The notes below the pieces were generated by a model. That model searched no databases and was not told the DNA's origin. It was given only the letters and a program-made list of their open reading frames with translations. Of a stretch of DNA of 12,831 bases, positions 1 through 5,839 are shown in pieces. The stretch's first letter is position 1. Each line of letters opens with the position of its first letter. The stretch is from Nitrospirota bacterium (GTDB lineage Bacteria > Nitrospirota > Nitrospiria > Nitrospirales > UBA8639), in assembly GCA_003228495.1 (NCBI GenBank), contig QIDY01000199.1, forward strand, positions 1-12,831. Direction: 5' to 3'. A program made the translations under genes and the position numbers.

Positions 1-149
1 GGCGAGCCACCCCGCTGCGCCTAAACAAGGCTCGCCGGATCATTTAGACCGTCCACCCAGAGGGCCGGGCGGCAGGCGTCGGACCTTGGGAGACAAACAG
101 TTCAGGAATCCAGATGAAAGAGCGCGGAACCATACATTCCGTATGATCC
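1..149 (+). repeat. Right end of dispersed inverted-repeat element, copy 1 (cut by window edge)
   Basis: This stretch aligns without gaps to the last 149 bp of copy 2 (872-1020), with about five mismatches by eye (roughly 97% identity). It begins exactly at the GGCGAGCC...GGCTCGCC hairpin (1-8 paired with 29-36) and ends in the terminal motif GTATGATCC (141-149), the inverted form of GGATCATAC that opens copies 2 and 3. The rest of the element lies left of the window. It ends 21 bp past the 3' end of the small lipoprotein gene on the opposite strand. No coding signal is convincing: the open frames crossing it are not anchored by a ribosome site and resemble no known family. Confidence 0.85.
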
Positions 150-170
150 ACTTTAACCTAAATTGATCGA

Positions 171-422
171 TTATTGAGGAGGGTTGGAAATGGCAACACG
201 GTAGCCTTTGGCCTCCATGCATCCCTCAAAAGAATAGATCCCTTTGGTTCTTTGCGTAGTTCCTGTTTCCAGCCATGCGTTTTCGCAATATGCTTTATCG
301 CGAGAAAAGGTCGCCTGGCTGACACCTGGCTTGTACCACTTAACGGGAGTGGTTGAGCACCCGAGGGCTAATAGGGCTAGGAGGCAGAGGCCCAATCCCA
401 ACCTCAATCTCTGGCTTGTCAT
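171..422 (-). CDS. Small lipoprotein of unknown function (83 aa)
   Basis: This is a predicted outer- or inner-membrane lipoprotein. Residues 5-21 are a hydrophobic signal peptide ending in the lipobox A-L-G-C, so Cys22 would be lipidated. The mature part is about 60 residues with a WYKPG motif (29-33), Cys46 and a CM..KGY motif (68-74). The spacing W.KPG...C...CM..KGY recurs in many short bacterial lipoproteins, and the two cysteines could form a disulfide. An upstream in-frame ATG would start at 482, but the start at 422 is chosen for two reasons. GGAG lies six bases before it, and a good promoter (454-482) would begin transcription downstream of the 482 start. The function is not known. It is transcribed toward repeat copy 1 and away from copy 2. 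Confidence 0.75.
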   Translation of the reverse strand: MTSQRLRLGLGLCLLALLALGCSTTPVKWYKPGVSQATFSRDKAYCENAWLETGTTQRTKGIYSFEGCMEAKGYRVAISNPPQ

Positions 423-453
423 TCTCAACTCCATAAGGCGCATTAGGGAAGAG

Positions 454-482
454 ATTGTAATGCCTTTGCCTTTAGTATTCAA
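454..482 (-). promoter_or_regulatory. Sigma70-type promoter of the small lipoprotein gene
   Basis: On the minus strand the sequence reads TTGAAT (482-477), a 17-base spacer, then TACAAT (459-454). The -10 box matches the consensus in 5 of 6 positions and the -35 box in 4 of 6, with optimal spacing. Transcription would start near 447, about 25 bases before the chosen ATG at 422, which excludes the longer reading frame starting at 482. This is by pattern only. Confidence 0.55.
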
Positions 483-491
483 TTAATTGAA
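478..491. promoter_or_regulatory. Perfect 14-bp palindrome over the -35 box (candidate operator)
   Basis: TTCAATTAATTGAA is a perfect dyad and overlaps the -35 hexamer of the promoter at 454-482. That position suits a repressor site. The motif is AT-rich, so chance occurrence cannot be excluded, and no regulator gene is adjacent. Confidence 0.35.
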
Positions 492-525
492 GGGGATGGG
501 GAGGGCTAATATTTGACGATTAGGT

Positions 526-1020
526 GGATCATACAGAATTTGTGGTTCTGGCCATACAGCAATAGCATGTTAATCGGAAAGGTATCTTGAGACTTTTCAG
601 TTGAGACGCGTTGGGCAGTGAATAAGTCGCTCTTTTTTTACCGAGCTCCGGATCACCATGATTTTCTAGGTGGCCGGGGTTCGGCCCGGCAGCCGAGCTT
701 GTTGCTTGGCGCGTCCCGAAGGGCGCAACCTTTCGCTTGGTGGGTCCCGAAGGGCTCAACCTTTGTGTGGAGGCAAAAGGAGCCAACAACGGTCGCGCTC
801 TTCGAGACGCATCATGCAACAGTGACGCCCCGTCCGGCCTCATTCAATGAGCTGGATGCCAGGAACGGGAGGGCGAGCCAACCCGCTGCACCCAAACAAG
901 GCTCGCCGGATCATTTAGACCGTCCACCCAGAGGGCCGGGCGGCAGGCGTCGGACCTTGGGAAACAAACAGTTCAGGAATCCAGATGAAAGAGCGCGGAA
1001 CCATATATTCCGTATGATCC
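526..1020 (+). repeat. Dispersed inverted-repeat element, copy 2 (complete, 495 bp)
   Basis: The copy opens with GGATCATAC.GAAT and closes with its inverse, ATTC.GTATGATCC. The imperfect terminal inverted repeats extend about 22 bp (about 19 matches). The left 180 bp and right 200 bp match copy 3 (7510-7911). Internal structure includes a GC-rich hairpin (GCCGGG/CCCGGC within 673-692), two tandem 31-bp units (708-769), and a nested fold: GACGCC 824-829 with GGCGTC 946-951, CCGGCC 834-839 with GGCCGG 934-939, CTCAT/ATGAG 839-851, and GGCGAGCC 872-879 with GGCTCGCC 900-907. No transposase or other protein is recognisable, so this looks like a non-autonomous, MITE-like element. No clear target-site duplication is visible. 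Confidence 0.8.
708..769 (+). repeat. Two tandem 31-bp units inside repeat copy 2
   Basis: Two head-to-tail units start at 708 and 739. They share the core GTCCCGAAGGGC.CAACCTTT and are themselves partly palindromic (CCC-GAA-GGG). Copy 3 of the element lacks them and has a short ACTTTTG/CAAAAGT hairpin in the same place. A related single unit lies near 2443-2469. Confidence 0.7.
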
Positions 1021-1063
1021 ACTAAGACTTGCAACTCAGAAAACCTTCGGGTAGGGTAGGGCT

Positions 1064-2167
1064 GTGTGCCTACCACTGATAAAAATCATACAATACAGTC
1101 TGCTTGGGTTTCTGGTTCTGCTGGTGGTTGCTTGCGACAAAATCACCCTTCCTCGCCTGGGATTTGACACCGAAGACGAACCACCCCTTCCACTGACCAT
1201 CACCTATGCGTTTGATCAAAATCTTCTCAACTATACCCATACGGTCGATGCTTGCGGATTACCCTATACCATTCCCGTAGGGCAAATCATTGCCAAAACA
1301 TTTTTTGATGTGGGGCAAGATCGATTCGATGGTGTAAGAGCGGAGCCACCTATTGGACAGGCACAAGGTGCTCCACCGAATGGCTACCGAATTGTGCTGA
1401 ATTTACATCACTTCGGATTTGACCCCGTTACCAAAACAGGCGAGGAAGACCGCTACATTGCTCGTGTGGACCTGCAAATGCAGGCCATCTATGAAGATGA
1501 ACAAGGAATCGCCCTGGCGAAATCACCCTTAACCTATCACCAAAAAGTCAGTCTCTGGACTCCGGAACTGTCCGGTCAATCCATCTCCTGTAGCACTGGA
1601 CCAATTGATGGAACCGTGGAGGATGCGGCTGAGGCCTTGGCTCAAGACATGATCGGAGTGATCCCCCAGTTAGCGCAACCCACTCAATTCCCCGTGGCTC
1701 AACAACCGCTTCCAGCCCAACCGGCCCTTCCCAAACCAACATCTCCAATTCCTTATACTCCTTCCCCCTCTTTCCAAACTACCGCTGAACCATCTATCCA
1801 ATTCCGTACCAAATTGGTGGATGCAAACAGGAATTTGATATTGGAGGGAGGCGAAGTTGTGGTGTTACTCATTGAAACGAGGAATGTCAGTAGCGGCAAG
1901 ATTCCTTCCGCCTATGTAGAACTGCGGGGAAACCCCATCTTAGTAGAAGCCTTCAAAAGAGTGGCACCCATACCAGTGCCAATTGGCGCCCTTCAACCTG
2001 GAGAAAAACGGACCACAGAAATTCGAGGACGTATGCCCCAAGTCAGGGAAAAAACCAACGGCGAACTCATCATCGGTATTATCCTATCTGAAGGCTTTCC
2101 ACCCGGTACCCATACGATTCTCCTTGAGATCCAACCACGTCCCTCACAAAAGAGACCAACTCGGTAG
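1064..2167 (+). CDS. Predicted lipoprotein with C-terminal beta-sandwich-like domain (367 aa)
   Basis: The function is unknown. Residues 1-24 form a lipoprotein signal: a hydrophobic run ending in L-V-V-A-C, with Cys24 as the lipid site and Asp25 at position +2, which in enterobacteria favours retention in the inner membrane. The region of about 45-200 is a globular domain of no recognised family, rich in beta-like segments. About 204-242 is a Pro/Gln-rich linker. About 243-360 contains the pattern D.NRN..LEGGEVV.L....N, then LQPGEK near the end. This resembles Ig-like domains (CARDB/DUF11 style) that bind surfaces or partner proteins. The start is GTG at 1064; only a weak GGGTAGGG-type ribosome site precedes it, but the lipobox position supports it. 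Repeat copy 2 ends 43 bp upstream. No terminator hairpin directly follows the stop. Confidence 0.72.
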   Translation: MCLPLIKIIQYSLLGFLVLLVVACDKITLPRLGFDTEDEPPLPLTITYAFDQNLLNYTHTVDACGLPYTIPVGQIIAKTFFDVGQDRFDGVRAEPPIGQAQGAPPNGYRIVLNLHHFGFDPVTKTGEEDRYIARVDLQMQAIYEDEQGIALAKSPLTYHQKVSLWTPELSGQSISCSTGPIDGTVEDAAEALAQDMIGVIPQLAQPTQFPVAQQPLPAQPALPKPTSPIPYTPSPSFQTTAEPSIQFRTKLVDANRNLILEGGEVVVLLIETRNVSSGKIPSAYVELRGNPILVEAFKRVAPIPVPIGALQPGEKRTTEIRGRMPQVREKTNGELIIGIILSEGFPPGTHTILLEIQPRPSQKRPTR

Positions 2168-2240
2168 CACCGCTTTTTATTGAGAGTAGGATTTTCCCCA
2201 CGTATCGTTTTCTAACCTTCCACAACATAATCATTAAGGG

Positions 2241-2347
2241 CCTGTTGAATGACTCCAATTCCCCGTAGCTTGCTGCGGAGATCTTTTATTAACTAAAAGT
2301 TTTCTCAATATCGAACACGTTGGGAAAATGTATCTGACATCAACAGG
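2241..2347. repeat. 107-bp segment bounded by 8-bp inverted repeats
   Basis: CCTGTTGA (2241-2248) and TCAACAGG (2340-2347) are perfect inverse ends. Inside the left part is a short hairpin, CCGTAGC-TT-GCTGCGG, with one G.T pair. From memory, GC-rich AGCTTGCT hairpins of this kind are common intergenic repeats in many bacteria. There is no coding content. Confidence 0.4.
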
Positions 2348-2356
2348 ACGAGGGAA

Positions 2357-2540
2357 TGTTCAAAAAGGCTCGCTGGCTCACCCGCCCAGCCCGAGCATGC
2401 TAAGAGACGTGCCATTCCCCGGGCAAGGCTGCAGATTGCCTATCGCGTCCCGCATGGCGCAACCTTTGTTTGACGCCCCCGAAGCGTATGGGCGGACGTG
2501 AGGACGGCAAAGCGTTGAGACCGTCACTGGCGGCTTTTTC
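2357..2540. repeat. Palindromic intergenic element, possibly a relative of the dispersed element
   Basis: The ends are roughly inverse: TTCAAAAAGGC near 2360 and GGCTTTTTCACC near 2533. Between them lies a unit (about 2443-2469) matching the 31-bp tandem unit of copy 2 (GCGTCCCG..GGCGCAACCTTT), followed by TTTGACGCCCC, which also recurs in copies 2 and 3 as TGACGCCCCG. It shares modules with the dispersed element but lacks GGATCATAC ends. The boundaries are approximate. Confidence 0.45.
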
Positions 2541-2615
2541 ACCGTCCCCCACCAAACAACAAGAAAAAGTCAGGCTTCACGAGATTCAATAAACCCAGAG
2601 GAGTACTGAGCAAAA

Positions 2616-2649
2616 AAAACCCCCGCTGGGTTTTCCCAGCGGGGGTTTT
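2616..2649 (-). terminator. Strong intrinsic terminator downstream of the porin gene
   Basis: A perfect 15-bp stem (2616-2630 with 2635-2649) closes a four-base TTTT/AAAA loop. Read on the minus strand, the stem is followed by a run of eight T residues in total (four within the stem end, four beyond), a typical rho-independent terminator about 170 bp after the porin stop. On the plus strand only four T residues follow, so termination of the upstream lipoprotein transcript would be weaker but possible. Confidence 0.85.
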
Positions 2650-2753
2650 GAGGATAACGGGGAGTGTTATGTCCCCTTTAGTTGTTGAGCGTAATTTCCA
2701 CCCAAAGCTTACAAACAACCCTTACAAAAACTTGATACATCTACCTCCCCTAG

Positions 2754-2774
2754 CCCCTCCTTACCAAGGAGGGG
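2754..2774. repeat. Short perfect hairpin repeat (CCCCTCCTT/AAGGAGGGG)
   Basis: A nine-base perfect stem (2754-2762 with 2766-2774) encloses the loop ACC. It is followed by the module GGGTAGAGGGATAG (2772-2785), which recurs with one change at 7424-7437. There is no T-run, so it is more likely a dispersed repeat than a terminator. Confidence 0.6.
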
Positions 2775-2785
2775 TAGAGGGATAG

Positions 2786-2810
2786 ATTCCCGCAAACAGA
2801 TTGCGGGAAT
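2786..2810. repeat. Dispersed hairpin repeat, ATTCCCGC type, copy A
   Basis: A perfect ten-base stem (2786-2795 with 2801-2810) with the five-base loop ACAGA is followed by GACG. Related hairpins with the same GGGAATGACG/GGGATGACG right side lie at 7452-7475 and 11275-11299. It starts 13 bp past the porin stop and could also stabilise that mRNA's 3' end. Confidence 0.65.
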
Positions 2811-2822
2811 GACGAAATCAAA

Positions 2823-4409
2823 CTAGAAATTGATCCAGAGGTTTGTATAGCCCCAGTTCTGGTCTTGAGTAGCACCACCTACATCATTCTTGGTCAAATA
2901 ATCTCCAGCAAAGAAGTGGCCGTAGCCAACTTGCCAGCCGACTCTGTTACCTTGGAAGAACAAGGTGTAGACCACATCGATCTCACCACCAAGAGATTTC
3001 TCCTTGTTTCCAGCTGGAGTAGTTTTAAACACCGCTTGATTGGCTCCATACCAATTGTCTGCCTCATTGGCCAAACGCATGATCATACCAGTGATTTCAA
3101 AGTGGCTCTCCTTCGTGGGACGCAATTGAAGACTACCAGCGTAGGTAAACATATTTTGCCAGGACATCCGGTCCATGTATCCCCATTGGATATGATTCGT
3201 CGGAAACAATTGACTAAAGGTACCTCCGCATTTAGCGCCGCCAGCCGCATTACAACTGCCATCACCCGAGGCATAGTTAATTTCCGCACCGATTCGGGGT
3301 TGCATGGGCACGGGCAAGGTCACACCCGCATCTAAATGCATGGCCAACGCATTAATACGTTCATTTCTGTTTCCTCCGGTTACGCTGGATGGACCCAATG
3401 ATCCAAACTGCCAATAGCCTTCCCCCGTAACATCAACGATCCCTTTTTTCGTGGCTACCCGGGCACCAACGGTATGCCGGCTTTGGTTTTGCATTTGTCC
3501 ACCGGGAGGACTTGACCCAACACCAATAGCCCCGTTGCCTAATGCACCAGAAGCACCGCCATCTTCCCAGATCCAGGCAGGTTCAAACGCGATTCCGGCC
3601 AATTTCATCGGCAACCGCATAAACCAGATATCGCCATCGTAGGTATCGGCCGATGGAGTCCCGACTCCGCAACCTCCGGCGCTGCCTGCACAGTTCCCCT
3701 CGGCCACTCGTAACCAGCCAAGTTCAACCGGCACTTTTGCATGATTATAGCGAAGGGTCACCCCATCGAAGGCAAACCCGACATTATTCCAGTCAAAGTG
3801 CCCGAATATCCGGTGATTCCCCCAGACCACTAATTGACGGCCCGCTTTCATACTCAGATTGGGGGCCAAAAAATTCCTGACCAACATGAACCCCTGGCGG
3901 AGGAACAAGTCCGATCCGGTGCCGTTAGGATTAATGCCCCCACTCCCCGGATCAGAATCGACTGTCCCCCAATTGTGGGAGACCTGAGGTTGCATAAAGA
4001 ATACGACATCCGGAGAGATATCATAATTAAATCCCAGACGGATGAGTTGTTGCGTGAAAAACGTCGAGCCATTATTCTGTCTTTGAAATTTTTGGCTTCC
4101 GTTTGCCTGGGTAACAGGATTTTTTCCCACATTAAACCCACCCTGGGATCGAAATTCCGGGCGCACTCGCATGTCACCGGAAATTGTGAGGTTCTTCATG
4201 TCAAATGCTTTACTTTTGGGGGGGTCGAACTTGTGATACGGAATTAAATCTGGAATCGTTCGTGGGACTGCTGGCACAGCGGTGTTCTTAGCAGTCGCCG
4301 GAGTGGTTTTCGCCGCAAAAGTCGGACCAGCCGTCAACAGGCTCGCTCCAAATGCGCCGGTGAACACAAGCGCCACTGCAACAATAAAGGGAATGAGTTT
4401 TTGTCTCAT
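2823..4409 (-). CDS. Outer-membrane porin, alginate-export-like family (528 aa)
   Basis: This is a predicted beta-barrel porin of the outer membrane that would let small solutes cross; the substrate is unknown. Residues 1-32 form a Sec signal peptide (M-R-Q-K start, hydrophobic core, cleavage after T-F-A). A Pro/Ala-rich stretch follows to about 60. The rest has alternating beta-strand-like segments, beginning with a SGDMRVRPEFRSQGGF region as in alginate-export-type porins, and ends in a terminal Phe (L-W-I-N-F), the usual barrel-assembly signal. Two loops carry paired Cys (GNCAGSAGGCG and GSCNAAGGAKCGG) that may form disulfides. The ATG at 4409 is chosen because a perfect AGGAGG lies five bases upstream and the signal peptide starts there; the frame stays open upstream to 4508 without a ribosome site. 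The family name is from general resemblance. It appears monocistronic, with a strong terminator. Confidence 0.75.
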   Translation of the reverse strand: MRQKLIPFIVAVALVFTGAFGASLLTAGPTFAAKTTPATAKNTAVPAVPRTIPDLIPYHKFDPPKSKAFDMKNLTISGDMRVRPEFRSQGGFNVGKNPVTQANGSQKFQRQNNGSTFFTQQLIRLGFNYDISPDVVFFMQPQVSHNWGTVDSDPGSGGINPNGTGSDLFLRQGFMLVRNFLAPNLSMKAGRQLVVWGNHRIFGHFDWNNVGFAFDGVTLRYNHAKVPVELGWLRVAEGNCAGSAGGCGVGTPSADTYDGDIWFMRLPMKLAGIAFEPAWIWEDGGASGALGNGAIGVGSSPPGGQMQNQSRHTVGARVATKKGIVDVTGEGYWQFGSLGPSSVTGGNRNERINALAMHLDAGVTLPVPMQPRIGAEINYASGDGSCNAAGGAKCGGTFSQLFPTNHIQWGYMDRMSWQNMFTYAGSLQLRPTKESHFEITGMIMRLANEADNWYGANQAVFKTTPAGNKEKSLGGEIDVVYTLFFQGNRVGWQVGYGHFFAGDYLTKNDVGGATQDQNWGYTNLWINF

Positions 4410-4414
4410 TTTTT

Positions 4415-4420
4415 CCTCCT
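4415..4420 (-). promoter_or_regulatory. Consensus ribosome binding site of the porin gene
   Basis: AGGAGG on the minus strand is followed by five A residues and ATG (4409-4407). It fixes the start of the porin gene 33 codons inside the longer open frame and suggests strong translation. Confidence 0.85.
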
Positions 4421-4656
4421 GTTTAGTTAAATTCCCATTAGGACAGGGACAAACGCTATACCTGACCCAGGATCCCATCTCCAATCGGTACGGTTCATTT
4501 GTCCTCACTCTGCCCTCCTTTAATTACGGATTACCTTCTTCTAGTTGTGCCCCGTACACTTGTACTTTGAAATAAGACAGTAAACCAAAGATGCTTGAAC
4601 TGCGAAAGTAATGCCATTCGCATCACATTCATCTAAGTTATTAAAAAATATCGCTT

Positions 4657-4685
4657 TTTATACGATGTTCCTGTATAAGACTGAA
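4657..4685 (-). promoter_or_regulatory. Possible porin promoter
   Basis: The minus strand reads TTCAGT (4685-4680), 17 bases, then TATAAA (4662-4657). The -10 box is good and the -35 box poor (3 of 6). It would give a leader of about 240 bases. The AT-rich setting fits, but other promoters may serve. Confidence 0.3.
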
Positions 4686-4736
4686 CGTAAATTATCGCGT
4701 GAATGCTACGTTAGTGGCTAAAATCCAACACTAAGA

Positions 4737-4851
4737 AGTCAGTTCGTTCGCTCTGCCGTACAAATACATGAAGTGTTAGACAACCCTTCTGAGGAAATTC
4801 TTGTTTTATTAGGAAATCGCATGACCAATAAAACCGAACGAACTCCTGACT
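4737..4851. repeat. Inverted-repeat pair bounding about 115 bp
   Basis: AGTCAG-TTCGTTCG (4737-4750) is the inverse of CGAACGAA-CTC-CTGACT (4835-4851) except for a three-base insertion. A second inner pair, GTTTTATT (4803-4810) and AATAAAAC (4827-4834), would stack under it on the right side. This could be a small mobile or regulatory palindrome in the spacer after the Tat gene. There is no coding content. Confidence 0.45.
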
Positions 4852-4866
4852 ACTCTACCCTCCCCT

Positions 4867-5154
4867 TTAAACTGGCTTTGAGCCACCAGACTCCGTTGCC
4901 TGGTCTGTCGCACCCTTGATTTGTTCTTCAGCTTCCTTCATCGACGATGTCAAATCCTGTTCGACCGATTTCAACTCTTGCGTGATCATATTAATTTCCG
5001 GTTCGACGGATTGCCGAAGATCATCGGTAGTCTCTTTAAATCCTTTGACCGCCTTGCCAAGTTGCCTCCCCATCTCCGGCAATTCTTTTGGGCCAAAAAG
5101 CATGAATGCAATGACCAAAATGATCAAAATTTCCATTGCTCCTAAGCCAAACAT
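4867..5154 (-). CDS. Twin-arginine translocase TatA/TatB-family protein (95 aa)
   Basis: This is a component of the Tat pathway, which moves folded, often cofactor-bearing proteins across the inner membrane. One N-terminal membrane helix (about 5-20, with Glu8 at its start) is followed by the F-G-P hinge (20-22), then an amphipathic helix (LPEMGRQLGKAVKGFKE, 25-41) and a charged, probably coiled-coil tail to residue 95. The F-G-P hinge, Glu8 and long acidic tail lean toward TatB, while the KAVKGFKE helix is TatA-like, so the exact subtype is open. The ATG at 5154 has AAGGA nine bases upstream. It lies 119 bp downstream of the second Tat gene on the same strand, so the two are probably co-transcribed. 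No tatC is present in the window. Confidence 0.88.
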   Translation of the reverse strand: MFGLGAMEILIILVIAFMLFGPKELPEMGRQLGKAVKGFKETTDDLRQSVEPEINMITQELKSVEQDLTSSMKEAEEQIKGATDQATESGGSKPV

Positions 5155-5273
5155 GATCTTGTGTCCTTATCGCGTGAACAAACACAGGGAATGTGAGGGA
5201 ATGGTCCGAATGGGTTTTTCGTCTTTGTTCACTTAGCCGCGCCAGATTCACCGTGCCAGCCTTACGTCCAAGG

Positions 5274-5576
5274 TTATCCCTGTTTTGGTTGGGTAGATTC
5301 CACCGGTGGCTGAACTGAAGGTTCGGGCAGTGGATCCTGTGTGGCTTGCTGTTGACTAGCAACTTGCTGAGGTGGGGGTGGAGGTGGTGGCTGAGTAACT
5401 TCCGGTTCATCGTTGGGAGTCACGTCTAGCGCATCGGCTTCGGCCACGGATTTTTTAAAGCCTTTGATGGCCTTGCCTAGTCCTTCGCCTAATTGAGGAA
5501 TTTTCCCCGCACCAAAGATAATTAAGACAATGATGAGGATGAGCATCAGCTCCATCCACCCGAACGATCCAAACAC
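5274..5576 (-). CDS. tatA: Sec-independent translocase protein TatA (100 aa)
   Basis: This is the pore-forming or membrane-thinning TatA subunit. A membrane helix (about 8-21, WMELMLILIIVLIIF) is followed by the F-G hinge (21-22) and the classic amphipathic helix GKIPQLGEGLGKAIKGFKK (24-42). The tail is acidic, then contains seven consecutive prolines (63-69) and a Gln/Pro-rich end, longer and more proline-rich than usual TatA tails. The start is GTG at 5576, supported by GAGG six bases upstream and by the conserved N-terminus. It is the first of two Tat-type genes on this strand. A cofactor-bearing periplasmic enzyme such as nitrite oxidoreductase would be a natural client if the organism is a Nitrospira, but that is inference. 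Confidence 0.9.
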   Translation of the reverse strand: MFGSFGWMELMLILIIVLIIFGAGKIPQLGEGLGKAIKGFKKSVAEADALDVTPNDEPEVTQPPPPPPPQQVASQQQATQDPLPEPSVQPPVESTQPKQG

Positions 5577-5839
5577 CGAGAACCTCGCTTTGCTAGTGAG
5601 AATGCACGTTCCTAGGAAAAGTCGGCGCAGTATACATAACCTACATCCAAAAATCTACCTTTTTTGCAAACGTCTGAACAAACATTCTGTGAGGAGTTTG
5701 TATCTGCTCGGAACTTGAGCACGACTTTCATTGCAAGGACACGTAAGGGCTAGCCACATGGCAGAAAAACCCCCACTTTAGAACTTCCAGTGAAAGCTAG
5801 GGACACAGAAAGAGGCAATTGTTGGAATATGAAAAAATT

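Larger units (their letters stand above)
2168..2822. other. Non-coding block of palindromic repeats between convergent genes
   Basis: These 655 bases lie between the convergent lipoprotein and porin genes. I see no credible gene. They hold an inverted-repeat segment (2241-2347), a second palindromic element (2357-2540), a strong terminator (2616-2649) and two adjacent hairpins (2754-2774 and 2786-2810). The segments 2168-2240 and 2650-2750 show nothing recognisable. Confidence 0.7.
4410..4866. other. AT-rich leader and spacer between the porin and Tat genes
   Basis: About 450 bases hold no credible gene. They contain the porin ribosome site, a possible porin promoter (4657-4685) and an inverted-repeat pair (4737-4750 and 4835-4851). 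The spacer also covers the 3' side of the Tat gene, where no convincing intrinsic terminator is visible. Confidence 0.6.

Noticed and set aside
1..1020. CRISPR array or integron attC sites suggested by repeats with inverted ends
   Set aside because: The repeats are hundreds of bases long and widely spaced with unrelated genes between them. There are no regular short spacers and no cas or integrase genes.
529..1025. Open reading frames on both strands across repeat copy 2 (and similar ones in copies 1 and 3)
   Set aside because: They are explained by the GC-rich repeat, change frame between copies, have no ribosome site and resemble no protein family. They are likely to be mis-annotated as hypothetical proteins.
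2823..4508. Longer porin reading frame starting at 4508
   Set aside because: The extra 33 residues are not signal-like and lack a ribosome site, whereas the ATG at 4409 has AGGAGG and begins a normal signal peptide.
5629..5669. Possible promoter of the Tat genes (TATACT on the minus strand)
   Set aside because: The -10-like box is good, but no acceptable -35 box lies 16-18 bases upstream and no extended -10 motif is present.
5760..5800. Possible terminator after the methyltransferase gene (GGGGGTTTTT on the minus strand)
   Set aside because: The T-run is preceded by a stem of only about four pairs, too weak to call.
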